From Candidatus Lokiarchaeota archaeon (lineage in GTDB: Archaea > Asgardarchaeota > Thorarchaeia > Thorarchaeales > Thorarchaeaceae): a stretch of 64,000 nucleotides of DNA. Shown piece by piece: positions 18,841-26,802 of this stretch. The notes below the pieces were generated by a model. That model was not told the origin of the DNA. It made no database searches and saw only the letters and a list, made by a program, of their open reading frames with translations. The stretch spans positions 58,026 to 122,025 of the forward strand of contig WJIL01000132.1 in NCBI GenBank assembly GCA_014730275.1. The letters are read 5' to 3'. The position numbers and the translations under genes were made by a program. Every line of letters begins with the position of its first letter. Position 1 is the first letter of the stretch.

Positions 18841-20199
18841 ATGGATATTTACAGCAAGTATGGTGTGAGTGACATTGACGATTGGCAACGTACCCATTTC
18901 TCAAAAGAGATACAACCCGGGACCGAAGGTAAAGAAGTTACCCTCTTTGGATGGGTGCATATTCTACGTGACAAGGGTAGCATCAAGTTTCTCATACTCC
19001 GAGATGAGAAGGGTACTGTTCAAGTCACGCTTCCAAAGAAGAAGGTTCCAGCTGATGTATTCAAGCTCTCCGAGGACCTGAAGTCCGAATATGCAATTGC
19101 TGTCAAGGGGGAAGTTGTGGAAGCCCCCCAAGTTGAAACTGGTGTGGAAGTCATCCCGAATGAAATCCGTGTTATCAACAAAGCTGAACGCATTCCCATA
19201 GACGTTGTTGAAGGCAAAGTAGACATAGATTTGGATACCCGGCTAAATAATCGCATACTTGACCTACGGAAACCCCGTCTTAACTCGATGTTCAGGCTAC
19301 AGCATAGCATTGTAAGATTCTGTCGTGAATACCTCGAAAAAAATGACTTCATGGAAATACACACACCAAAAATAGTGGCTTCAGCAACCGAAAGCGGTGC
19401 CACCCTTTTCGAAGTCAAGTATTTTGATCGTCCTGCGTTTCTAGCTCAAAGCCCTCAGTTCTACAAGCAACTGATGTTGCTTGCCGGGTTTGGGAAGGTC
19501 TTCGAGATTGGTCCTGTATTCCGGGCTGAGAAACACAATACCATTCGTCATATCAATGAATACACTTCCTTTGACATTGAGATGGCATGGATTCGCGATA
19601 TGGATGATATCATGAAATTAGAGGAACGTATGCTTCATTATGCCTTTGCTAAGGCTCGTGAACGGTTTCTAGAGGATAAAAAGGCATTCGACGTAGATCT
19701 ACACGTGCCTAAAATCCCATTTCCGCGGGTGAAGTATGAGGAAGTAGTGAATATTCTCAATGAGGAAGGAAAGGATTTTCCCTTCGGGGAGGACTTAGAT
19801 CCTGAAAGCGAGCGGATGCTCGGGGAGATTTTTCCCAAGCGATTGGGCTCAAACTTCGTTTTCATAACGCATTATCCCTCAGAGCTACGACCTGCATACA
19901 CTATGCCAAGCATGAGTGAACCCGGTCTCACAGAAAGCTTTGATTTGACCTACAAAGGAATGGAAATTACAACAGGTGGCCAGCGAATCCATATCTATGA
20001 CCTTCTGGTGGAGAGATTCGAAGAAAAGGGACTTAATCCTGAAGAATTTGAATTCTATATGGAGCCGTTCAAGTACGGTGCCCCTCCACATGGTGGCCTT
20101 GGTCTTGGTGTTGAACGGCTAACCATGCAGCTTCTGGATTTGGATAACATACGAGAAGCCGCTCTCTTACCTCGAGATCGCGATCGTCTCACACCATAG
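18841..20199 (+). CDS. aspS: Aspartyl-tRNA synthetase, archaeal type
   Basis: Class IIb synthetase of 452 residues. An N-terminal OB-fold anticodon-binding domain (GWVHILRDKG...KFLILRD) is followed by the catalytic domain: motif 2 FRAEKHNTIRH, ITTGGQRIH, and motif 3 GLGLGVERLTM ending LLPRDRDRLTP. GGAG about 8-11 bases before the ATG supports the start. The residue after GWV is His40. At the position equivalent to Thermococcus Lys85 the residue is Glu99. As I recall, His rather than Trp there is linked to non-discriminating AspRS that also charges tRNA-Asn. It lies directly upstream of the ESCRT locus on the same strand. Confidence 0.95.
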   Translation: MDIYSKYGVSDIDDWQRTHFSKEIQPGTEGKEVTLFGWVHILRDKGSIKFLILRDEKGTVQVTLPKKKVPADVFKLSEDLKSEYAIAVKGEVVEAPQVETGVEVIPNEIRVINKAERIPIDVVEGKVDIDLDTRLNNRILDLRKPRLNSMFRLQHSIVRFCREYLEKNDFMEIHTPKIVASATESGATLFEVKYFDRPAFLAQSPQFYKQLMLLAGFGKVFEIGPVFRAEKHNTIRHINEYTSFDIEMAWIRDMDDIMKLEERMLHYAFAKARERFLEDKKAFDVDLHVPKIPFPRVKYEEVVNILNEEGKDFPFGEDLDPESERMLGEIFPKRLGSNFVFITHYPSELRPAYTMPSMSEPGLTESFDLTYKGMEITTGGQRIHIYDLLVERFEEKGLNPEEFEFYMEPFKYGAPPHGGLGLGVERLTMQLLDLDNIREAALLPRDRDRLTP

Positions 20200-20293
20200 A
20201 GATAACTCAAGTAATACTCTCTCTTAAAGAGCGGGTTTCTATCTCTGTATTCGTTAGATGCATTGAGACATTCCGGATAGTGATGGCTTGCCA

Positions 20294-21049
20294 ATGGAGT
20301 TCCACGTAGAATCAGAATTATACGCTTCAATAGCTACCCTCGATCAGTTAAAGAAGATGTATGATATGGGTGTGGTGGGTGTGCGTTCCTATCGTCGCGA
20401 ATCTGAGGCCTTAATGATGGATGTCAAGTCTAACATAGAACGCATGCGCCATCAAGGGCGAGATGTGCAGGATTTCATGTATGGTGAACGCATTCTGGAT
20501 CGATTTCCAGATGCTGCCGAGCTACTACAGTTCTTCTCCGAAGGTTCGAATGGCCCCCCGGGGGGAATGACGGAGGATGAATACTACGATCAAATAGGCT
20601 TAGCTGTTCTTGATGTGGTCACCGCAAATGCATCGAAAGGTTTGATGGGCCTCGCAGAATTGATTGTGCGGGTTGTCCGCAGACTTCCAGAACTGAATTC
20701 AGTCAGCTATAATGATGTTATTGAGTCTGTTAATCGTGTTGCTGAACACGGTCTTCTTCCTGGAATTAGAACACTCCGCGGTGGAGTGAAGGTTGTGGAA
20801 CTGCGTCCGTTGGAGCTACGAGGGGATCAAGCGGAGGTCATCAATTTGGCTGCTGCAAACGGTTATGTTACCCTTGAGCAAGTCATGATGGAGCTTCGAT
20901 GGTCGGAAGACCACGCACGTCAGGTTCTGGGTAGTCTCGTAGAGGCTGGAATTGCCGTCGCAGATATCAAGTTCAGTAGTGGCGGGAAGTACTACTTTCC
21001 CGGACTCCGCTCGGATTCCGACCATGATAGTGGCAGAAAAGCCGGTTAG
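20294..21049 (+). CDS. ESCRT-II subunit, Vps22/Vps36 (EAP30) type
   Basis: 251 residues from the ATG at 20294; an in-frame TTG lies at 20288. The N-terminal 80 residues are helical and charged. Residues about 110-240 match the tandem winged-helix EAP30 fold of eukaryotic Vps22/SNF8 and Vps36: GLMGLAELIVRVV, SYNDVIESVNR, then NGYVTLEQVMMELRWSEDHA, RQVLGSLVEAGIA and KYYFPGL. The NGYVT...W....ARQVL pattern is very close to that of Vps22. ESCRT-II bridges ubiquitin recognition to ESCRT-III assembly at membranes. Its stop overlaps the stop of the convergent Vps25-like gene. Choice between Vps22 and Vps36 is open. Confidence 0.85.
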   Translation: MEFHVESELYASIATLDQLKKMYDMGVVGVRSYRRESEALMMDVKSNIERMRHQGRDVQDFMYGERILDRFPDAAELLQFFSEGSNGPPGGMTEDEYYDQIGLAVLDVVTANASKGLMGLAELIVRVVRRLPELNSVSYNDVIESVNRVAEHGLLPGIRTLRGGVKVVELRPLELRGDQAEVINLAAANGYVTLEQVMMELRWSEDHARQVLGSLVEAGIAVADIKFSSGGKYYFPGLRSDSDHDSGRKAG

Positions 21050-21765
21050 ATTTTCACCTTGATTGTAGCGCGCTCTTTGTCAACCCATTCTGCTCTTCCG
21101 GTTTGAACTATTAGCTCTAGAATATCTCTGATGATTTCCTGTGGTAAGCCACCAAAATCGAATTCTTCTTGTATCACCAAGCTCCTAAGGTCCAGATATC
21201 TCGTTCCTCTCTCCAAAGCCCACTGATAAAGATCATCAGCCATTTCGATTTTGGATTTCCATATCAGTCTTAGCTTCTTTCTTTGCTCATCTATCCACTC
21301 AGCTAATCCTTGTTGCACCATTGTTTCAGCTATCTCAGAGAATGCCTCTCTTTTGTTACGCATTTCGCAATATGGGGGTTCTCTGATGAATGTCGAGAAC
21401 GAGAAGACATGCTGTTTGTTATGATATGCCCACTCTATCAAAAAATCATGCCATTCTTTGGTCCATTTTCTAATTCCTTCTTCGGTTGCAGGCACAAAAT
21501 ACATCCAAGGAGATTGCTCAGAGCTCCCCCATTCGGGCATGAATGTCCTCAGGACTTGAATCTGTTCACTAACCTTAATTTCCTGTTCCTTACGGGATTG
21601 ACCTCTTACAGTCTCTTTCTGTTGCTTCTCGGTTTTCTTATCCAAAACCTGGGAGGATTCAGTAGTTTCTTGCTCCTTCTCTTTGACAGTTGTCTTTTTA
21701 GCCTCTTCCTCTTTTCTCTCTCTTATTTTCTCTCTGACAGTCACCGGCTGTAATCCTCCGCCCAT
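21046..21765 (-). CDS. ESCRT-II subunit, Vps25 type
   Basis: 239 residues. The first 75 are a low-complexity Glu/Lys/Thr helix. Then PEWGSSEQSPWMYFVPATEE is followed by KWTKEWHDFLIEWAYHNKQH, like the PPF..W.L.W..L.. start of Vps25. Two winged-helix repeats each end in a strand with AEW: QGLAEWIDEQRKKLRLIWKS and TGRAEWVDKERATIKV. A Trp after the first repeat (IWKS...LYQWALERG) is also Vps25-like. In eukaryotes two Vps25 copies join Vps22 and Vps36 and recruit Vps20. Its start lies inside the 3' end of vps4 (25-base overlap), so both are co-translated from one transcript. Confidence 0.85.
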   Translation of the reverse strand: MGGGLQPVTVREKIRERKEEEAKKTTVKEKEQETTESSQVLDKKTEKQQKETVRGQSRKEQEIKVSEQIQVLRTFMPEWGSSEQSPWMYFVPATEEGIRKWTKEWHDFLIEWAYHNKQHVFSFSTFIREPPYCEMRNKREAFSEIAETMVQQGLAEWIDEQRKKLRLIWKSKIEMADDLYQWALERGTRYLDLRSLVIQEEFDFGGLPQEIIRDILELIVQTGRAEWVDKERATIKVKI

Positions 21766-22964
21766 GTGGAGTATTTCTGGAGATGATTTTGTTTTGCGGT
21801 TGGTTTAATTGTTTCAAGCGCTTTGATGAAATCTTGTCGTTTTACACACCGGATTTCGGTTATGGCGTCTTCCTGCTCAAGCTTGCCTTCGCGTTTGAGA
21901 TCTCTTATTGGCTCCATTGAGGCTTCTCTGCAGACCACACTGATATCTCGACCGCTGAACCCATCTGTTAATTCTGCTAATTCCGAGAATTCTACATCTG
22001 ATGCAACTTCAATGTCTTCCATGTGAACGTGAAATATCCGTTCTCTAGCTCGTTCGTCTGGAAGTGGAACTAGTATTCTTTTTTCAAATCTTGATAGGAG
22101 TGCAAAGTCAATTTCCCACGGAAGATTCGTAGCACCTATGAGTGTTACACGTTCATTGATATCGCTGGAAAGCCCCTGCAATTCAGTGAGCAACTGTGTC
22201 TTGAGCCTTCTTTCTCCGCCCAAGTCGTTTGCGCTTCGTGACACGCCTATGGAATCTAGTTCGTCGAGAAAGATGACAGAAGGTTGATGTTCTCTGGCCA
22301 TTTCGAAGAGCGTCATTACCAAGCGTTCTGATTCTCCTAGCCACTTGCTTACCATATTTCCCGCAGAGACATTGAAGAAAGTGGCCTCGGCTTCTGTTGC
22401 TACCGCCTTGGCTATCAAGGTCTTACCACATCCTGCAGGTCCATAGAGTAGAATTCCCTTCCAAGGTTGTCTTGCTTTTCCCTTGAATAGCTCAGGATGC
22501 TTTATTGGCGTAACAACCGCATCGTGAATGGTATTTTTCACTTCGTCGAGACCCGCGACATCCGACATTCTCACGTTGGGCTTTCTGGTTGTTATAGTCC
22601 TCTTTATCATATCCTGAAGTTTTGCCCTTTCCTGATCGTCTTCTGTGGATGCACTTGTTGCCCTCTTTCTACTATCAAACTCGCTGTTCTTCTCCTGATG
22701 TGATATGGTCCGCACTTCCTGCTCTCCGGAAGGCTCACTAATACCCGAAATCTCTCGTACCCGTTTTACACATTCCTGAGCTCGTTCGTAGTAGTGTTTA
22801 CGAATACTAGGAAGAGAAGCTGCTTTCGCAAGCTTGAGAAGAATTTTGCTACCGCTCAGGTAGTATTCACTTGCTTCCTTGACCATGCCTTTGGCATCTA
22901 GATCTACTGCGGTCTCAAGCAATTCCTTGAGATTCTCATCTATATTGCTTACAGCACTTGGCAT
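21741..22964 (-). CDS. vps4: Vps4/CdvC AAA ATPase with MIT domain
   Basis: 407 residues. An N-terminal three-helix MIT domain (about 5-75: LETAVDLDAKGMVKEASEYY) is followed by a linker, then a meiotic-clade AAA domain. Walker A is GPAGCGKT (175-182) and Walker B IFLDELDS. Sensor 1 is GATN, with arginine fingers in LLSRFEKR, and the C-terminal Vps4 helix TIKPTAKQNHLQKYSTWAEDY. It disassembles ESCRT-III polymers in membrane remodelling or division. First gene of a minus-strand unit with the Vps25-like gene, transcribed divergently from the ESCRT-III gene. All catalytic residues are present. Confidence 0.95.
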   Translation of the reverse strand: MPSAVSNIDENLKELLETAVDLDAKGMVKEASEYYLSGSKILLKLAKAASLPSIRKHYYERAQECVKRVREISGISEPSGEQEVRTISHQEKNSEFDSRKRATSASTEDDQERAKLQDMIKRTITTRKPNVRMSDVAGLDEVKNTIHDAVVTPIKHPELFKGKARQPWKGILLYGPAGCGKTLIAKAVATEAEATFFNVSAGNMVSKWLGESERLVMTLFEMAREHQPSVIFLDELDSIGVSRSANDLGGERRLKTQLLTELQGLSSDINERVTLIGATNLPWEIDFALLSRFEKRILVPLPDERARERIFHVHMEDIEVASDVEFSELAELTDGFSGRDISVVCREASMEPIRDLKREGKLEQEDAITEIRCVKRQDFIKALETIKPTAKQNHLQKYSTWAEDYSR

Positions 22965-23084
22965 ACGAACTCAATGGGTGATTAGTTTGAACCTATTAAG
23001 AAGGTGTGTGTTTTCTTGCTGTCACCGCCGTTTGAGGTGTTACATGGTTCTAAAAATGATTAATCGCACCCCTCTGTGATAGCT
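22965..23084. promoter_or_regulatory. Divergent promoter between vps4 and ESCRT-III genes
   Basis: 120 bases separate the two start codons. On the plus strand a TA-rich box (CTAAAAATG, about 23049-23057) lies about 28-35 bases before the ESCRT-III ATG at 23085, which would give a very short leader. On the minus strand CTTAATAGG (about 22994-23002) lies about 30-38 bases before the vps4 ATG. Such back-to-back placement would allow joint regulation of the ATPase and its substrate. No clear inverted repeat was seen. Confidence 0.4.
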
Positions 23085-23711
23085 ATGGTAAGAGTTCTCG
23101 ATTCACTTAGGAAAGCATTATCGTGGGGCCGGCACAAGCCGAATATTGCAGAGGTCAAAAGTGATCTTCGGGTGATGGCCAAACAGCTTGAGCGACAGAG
23201 AAACAAACTGGAGATAGAGGAACGAGAGACAAGAGCTAGAGCTATCAAAGCCCGGAAAGAAGGGAGAACCCCAGCTTATAGAACATATACAAAAGAAATG
23301 GTGCGTTTTCGACGATATATTCTCTCTATCGAGAAGTCCCGAATGCAGATGCTCCGTCTTCTTGCACACGTTACACGAGCACAGACCAATGCAAAGGCCA
23401 ATCATGCATTGGCTGATGTTTCAAAGGTGCTTAGTGTATTGGGAGATGCATCTGACATAACTAGTGTTATAGATCATGCGGATGAAATATCAAGAAGAAT
23501 AGAGGAATACGAAATTGAAGCGCAGATTTCTGAAGATGCCCTTGCTGTTTCAGTAGGGGGATCTGAGGGTTCAGATGAATTGGCAGCGGCATTCGATGAA
23601 ATAGACCATGCGGCCGGTATTGAAGGATCAAGCACTACTTCGAGGGAAGCAACTGAGCTTGATCGGCTGGAGAGAGACATCAGCTCACTTGAAAATGAAC
23701 TCGGAGTATGA
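23085..23711 (+). CDS. ESCRT-III (Snf7/CdvB family) protein
   Basis: 208 residues from the ATG at 23085; an in-frame GTG lies at 23076. The basic N-terminal helices (LRVMAKQLERQRNKLEIEERE, then RARAIKARKEGR) and long hairpin helix (MVRFRRYILSIEKSRMQML) are typical of the ESCRT-III core. The C-terminal half is acidic. The last helix (ATELDRLERDISSLENEL) resembles a MIM1-like motif that would dock on the Vps4 MIT domain. ESCRT-III polymerises on membranes. It faces vps4 across a shared promoter, and its stop is 1 base from the stop of the convergent zinc-finger gene. Assignment to the Vps2/24/46 or Vps20/32/60 branch is not made. Confidence 0.88.
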   Translation: MVRVLDSLRKALSWGRHKPNIAEVKSDLRVMAKQLERQRNKLEIEERETRARAIKARKEGRTPAYRTYTKEMVRFRRYILSIEKSRMQMLRLLAHVTRAQTNAKANHALADVSKVLSVLGDASDITSVIDHADEISRRIEEYEIEAQISEDALAVSVGGSEGSDELAAAFDEIDHAAGIEGSSTTSREATELDRLERDISSLENELGV

Positions 23712-23712
23712 T

Positions 23713-25308
23713 TCACCAATTGAAAAAGTCTCTATGTGAATCCCGGGAATTTAATCGATGTCTATTCTCATAGGCTTGGCGCATGAGACTGCGATATCTT
23801 CGTATAAAGTCCTCTGGAACTATCTGGCCATTTCGTAGCATTCTGATAGTTTCGCGTATTTCTTCATTGAAATTTTTACGATTGGTATCATACCTTTCTC
23901 TTTCTTGATTCCTTCCAGGTGTATGATAATGGTCCCGTATGTCTCTAAACAAACCATCGGTTTCTCTTGAATCATTCCCACCAATAGGGCCGGGATTTCG
24001 GCGTTTCTGATAATTATCACGGCTTGGACGAATATCGGGTGAAATATGTGTCCTTTTCCCCAGATTGTTTTCACCCCCAGTTTTTCGCTGTTTTTCTCTC
24101 CTCCCAGAAAGGAGCTGGTATACAAGCCTTTCAATCTGGAGTCTCACTTCGCCAGAATTGGTTTTCTGTTGCTCTAATTTCCGCACGCGTTCCAAGTCCG
24201 TTTGTACATACTTGTCAAATTGCTTTGCTATCTGAATATAGTCCGGAAGGACTTTCTCAGTTTGCTCTGAACAATCGAGCTTTAAATCACCCTGTTTGAA
24301 CTTCATCACCATTCTTTTTCTTATTCGCCCCTCTTCAGAGAAGCCTGTATGATAGACAAGAGGAAAATCGAAAATGACTTCCATACTCTTACGAATATGA
24401 CCAGTCTCGGCAATGAACACAAGACGCTTATTGGTGATATATAGGGTACCACATGCTTTGTCATTCTTGAGAAAGTCACTACCAGCTAACTTGATTTCAG
24501 GAAGTGCACATACTGGTAATTCTTTGACTGAAAACTCTGCATTCTCATAGAAGCCGCTGAATCTCTTTCTGTAATAGTTAAGACCGTCTATTTGTGTCTT
24601 TACGTCATTCAATATACTCCTTACTTGGCCCAAAGCTTCGTCTACTCGGTTCTTGTAGCGCGATCCCAACTCTCTGATTCTATTGCTCACTCCATCGATA
24701 AACGAGAACTGGGAGGGATTCCATCTCTCTGATGTCATCAACCCCTTAGTTTCTGCTGCTATCTGTTTTGCAACCATTTCAGCATTGTTTCCGATTCTCT
24801 TTTTTATTGCAGGCATTTCCTCGTGAATCTGTTCAATTTTGCTTTCAAGCCACTTGTAATGTAGGAAATTTGACATGCGGAGAGAAACAAGTTCTCTCTT
24901 GATTTTGTCCAGTTCATTTCCGAATTCACGGAGTTTGGTGTGGCCATACTGTAGGCTCATAATCGATTTTCGTATTTCTCTGGATAGTTCACCTCGCCTT
25001 TTCTCAATAAGAATAAGGCGGGTTGAATGACAGTTGGGACATCGCTCAATTTTTCTTGTTCCCTTGTTTAGCTTGTCAGAGCCACATTCTGGACACTCGC
25101 TAGGATTTTCTTCAAAATTGTTGCTGTCTGTGGTGTGGTGGCAATTGCTACATACCATGTATTCTGCACTATCAATTTCAATACAATCAGCACAGATAGC
25201 TTCTCCACAATCCCTGCACATGTGAGTGGCTTCTGCAGTACTGCAATTCTCGCAACTATCTGATTCTCTTTTTAGATTCAATATATGGCCTCCATGGTCA
25301 TGTAGCAT
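23713..25308 (-). CDS. B-box/zinc-ribbon, coiled-coil, PH/GRAM-like protein at the ESCRT locus
   Basis: 531 residues. Residues 18-58 are a B-box-like zinc finger (CENC, CRDC, CADC, CSNC-HH), and 70-99 a zinc ribbon (CPECG...CPNC). Residues 105-250 are helical with coiled-coil character. Residues about 265-365 look like a PH/GRAM/GLUE-type domain: CGTLYITNKRLVFIAETG, then DFPLVYHTGFSEEG and KLDCSEQTEKVLPDYI. The last 150 residues are basic and low complexity, ending in a helix. GLUE is the ubiquitin- and lipid-binding PH variant of eukaryotic Vps36. Location beside ESCRT-II/III genes suggests a targeting or Vps36-like role, which is inference. Confidence 0.6.
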   Translation of the reverse strand: MLHDHGGHILNLKRESDSCENCSTAEATHMCRDCGEAICADCIEIDSAEYMVCSNCHHTTDSNNFEENPSECPECGSDKLNKGTRKIERCPNCHSTRLILIEKRRGELSREIRKSIMSLQYGHTKLREFGNELDKIKRELVSLRMSNFLHYKWLESKIEQIHEEMPAIKKRIGNNAEMVAKQIAAETKGLMTSERWNPSQFSFIDGVSNRIRELGSRYKNRVDEALGQVRSILNDVKTQIDGLNYYRKRFSGFYENAEFSVKELPVCALPEIKLAGSDFLKNDKACGTLYITNKRLVFIAETGHIRKSMEVIFDFPLVYHTGFSEEGRIRKRMVMKFKQGDLKLDCSEQTEKVLPDYIQIAKQFDKYVQTDLERVRKLEQQKTNSGEVRLQIERLVYQLLSGRREKQRKTGGENNLGKRTHISPDIRPSRDNYQKRRNPGPIGGNDSRETDGLFRDIRDHYHTPGRNQERERYDTNRKNFNEEIRETIRMLRNGQIVPEDFIRRYRSLMRQAYENRHRLNSRDSHRDFFNW

Positions 25309-25416
25309 TGTTATTGGGTGATGAATACAAGAAATACCGTTGTATCACGAGAGTAATAGCCGGTGTGAGGCTGCTGCGCCATAGTAGTTATAACGCGAAA
25401 GAAATGACAAACCGGT

Positions 25417-26802
25417 ATGGAAGACTTGGCCCGCGAAGCTATAGAGGCTGCTCTCCATGCCGGAGCTGATTTTGCGGATGTCAGAGTTGAAAAATCACAT
25501 CTGACCACCATCGAAATCAGTAATGGCGTTACGAAAAAATCTGCCACATCCCGGCTACGGGGAGCTGGTATTAGAGCATTCAAGAACGGGGCTTGGGCTT
25601 TTGGCCAGGTAAATACGCTGATGCCCAAGGCAATGCAGGAGCGCGGTAGAAGCGTTGCCAAGCTTGCCCTAGCTATTGAGGAACGAGCTTCGGAAAAATT
25701 CGAGCTGGATGCCCCGGTCTATGAGGATACTTGCAGGATGAATGTATCTGAGGATGTCCAAGAAGTCCCTGTCGAAGAAAAGGTTGATCTTGCGCGGCGT
25801 ATCGACAAGCAAGCTCAGGATTACGACGACCGCATCTCAAACTCAAGAGCGGTATATGGAGATTTCAGCTGTGTTTTGCATGTCGCAAACTCATTTGGTA
25901 CCAGTGTTACCGTAGAAAACAGCTTGCCGCGAGTAATCTCTTCTGTAACGGCTAAAGGAAACGGCGACCGTAGGACGGCTTTCAAGTCATATGGTGCCCG
26001 CGGAGGGTTTGAAGAATTAAAGGGTGAATTTCCACAAACTCTAGGAACTGAAACCGCTGAATTGGCCGTACGAATGCTAAGGTCAACAGCTGTTCAGGGT
26101 GGCATTTACGATGTTATTCTGGACCCGATTCTCAATGGCGTGATGATTCACGAGGCTTTCGGTCATGCCTGTGAAGCAGATAATTGGCCGGCCCATACTA
26201 CAGTATTAGAAGACAAATTAGGTGAACGGCTTGGTCCTGAAAATCTAAACATCGTTGATGATCCCACGCTACCAGGAATGCGCGGATCGTTTGATTATGA
26301 TTGGGAAGGAACTAAGGCAACCCGTCGTACGCTTGTTAAGAACGGTATTCTAACAGAACTCCTGCATAGTTTGGAGACAGCATCTCGTCTCGATAAGAAC
26401 CCGAATGGAGCCGCGCGCTCACAGTCTTTCATGTATGGTCCTCTTCCACGAATGAGCAATACCTTCATGGAATCTGGAGAGTGGGAAGTAGACGAGATGA
26501 TTGAAGATACTGGTAACGGACTACTTCTCTGTAGCTTCAACTACGGATACACTGATCCAGCAAAAGGTCAATTCATGTTTCAAGCAAGTCATGGTTTTGA
26601 GATTACAGATGGGCAAGTGGGACCAATGGTTCGTGATGTGTCAATTGCGGGGCAAATTCTCGATATGCTCCCTAGAATTGATGCTATTGGTAATGATTTC
26701 AAAATGGATGCTGGGACTTGCGGGAAGTCAGGTCAGAAAGTTCCAGACATGAATGGTGGACCTCATGCTCGAATAAGGAAAGTGCCAGTTGGGGGAATGT
26801 GA
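25417..26802 (+). CDS. tldD: TldD metalloprotease subunit
   Basis: 461 residues of the TldD/PmbA family. The zinc-binding motif HEAFGHACEAD (HExxxH) lies near residue 245, as in the catalytic TldD subunit. N-terminal ADFADVRVEKSHLTTIEISNG and C-terminal GTCGKSGQKVP are family hallmarks. TldD and TldE form a heterodimer that cleaves unfolded peptides and processes small modified peptides in bacteria. The archaeal substrate is unknown. Its TGA stop is directly followed by the tldE ATG, so the subunits are co-expressed. Confidence 0.93.
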   Translation: MEDLAREAIEAALHAGADFADVRVEKSHLTTIEISNGVTKKSATSRLRGAGIRAFKNGAWAFGQVNTLMPKAMQERGRSVAKLALAIEERASEKFELDAPVYEDTCRMNVSEDVQEVPVEEKVDLARRIDKQAQDYDDRISNSRAVYGDFSCVLHVANSFGTSVTVENSLPRVISSVTAKGNGDRRTAFKSYGARGGFEELKGEFPQTLGTETAELAVRMLRSTAVQGGIYDVILDPILNGVMIHEAFGHACEADNWPAHTTVLEDKLGERLGPENLNIVDDPTLPGMRGSFDYDWEGTKATRRTLVKNGILTELLHSLETASRLDKNPNGAARSQSFMYGPLPRMSNTFMESGEWEVDEMIEDTGNGLLLCSFNYGYTDPAKGQFMFQASHGFEITDGQVGPMVRDVSIAGQILDMLPRIDAIGNDFKMDAGTCGKSGQKVPDMNGGPHARIRKVPVGGM

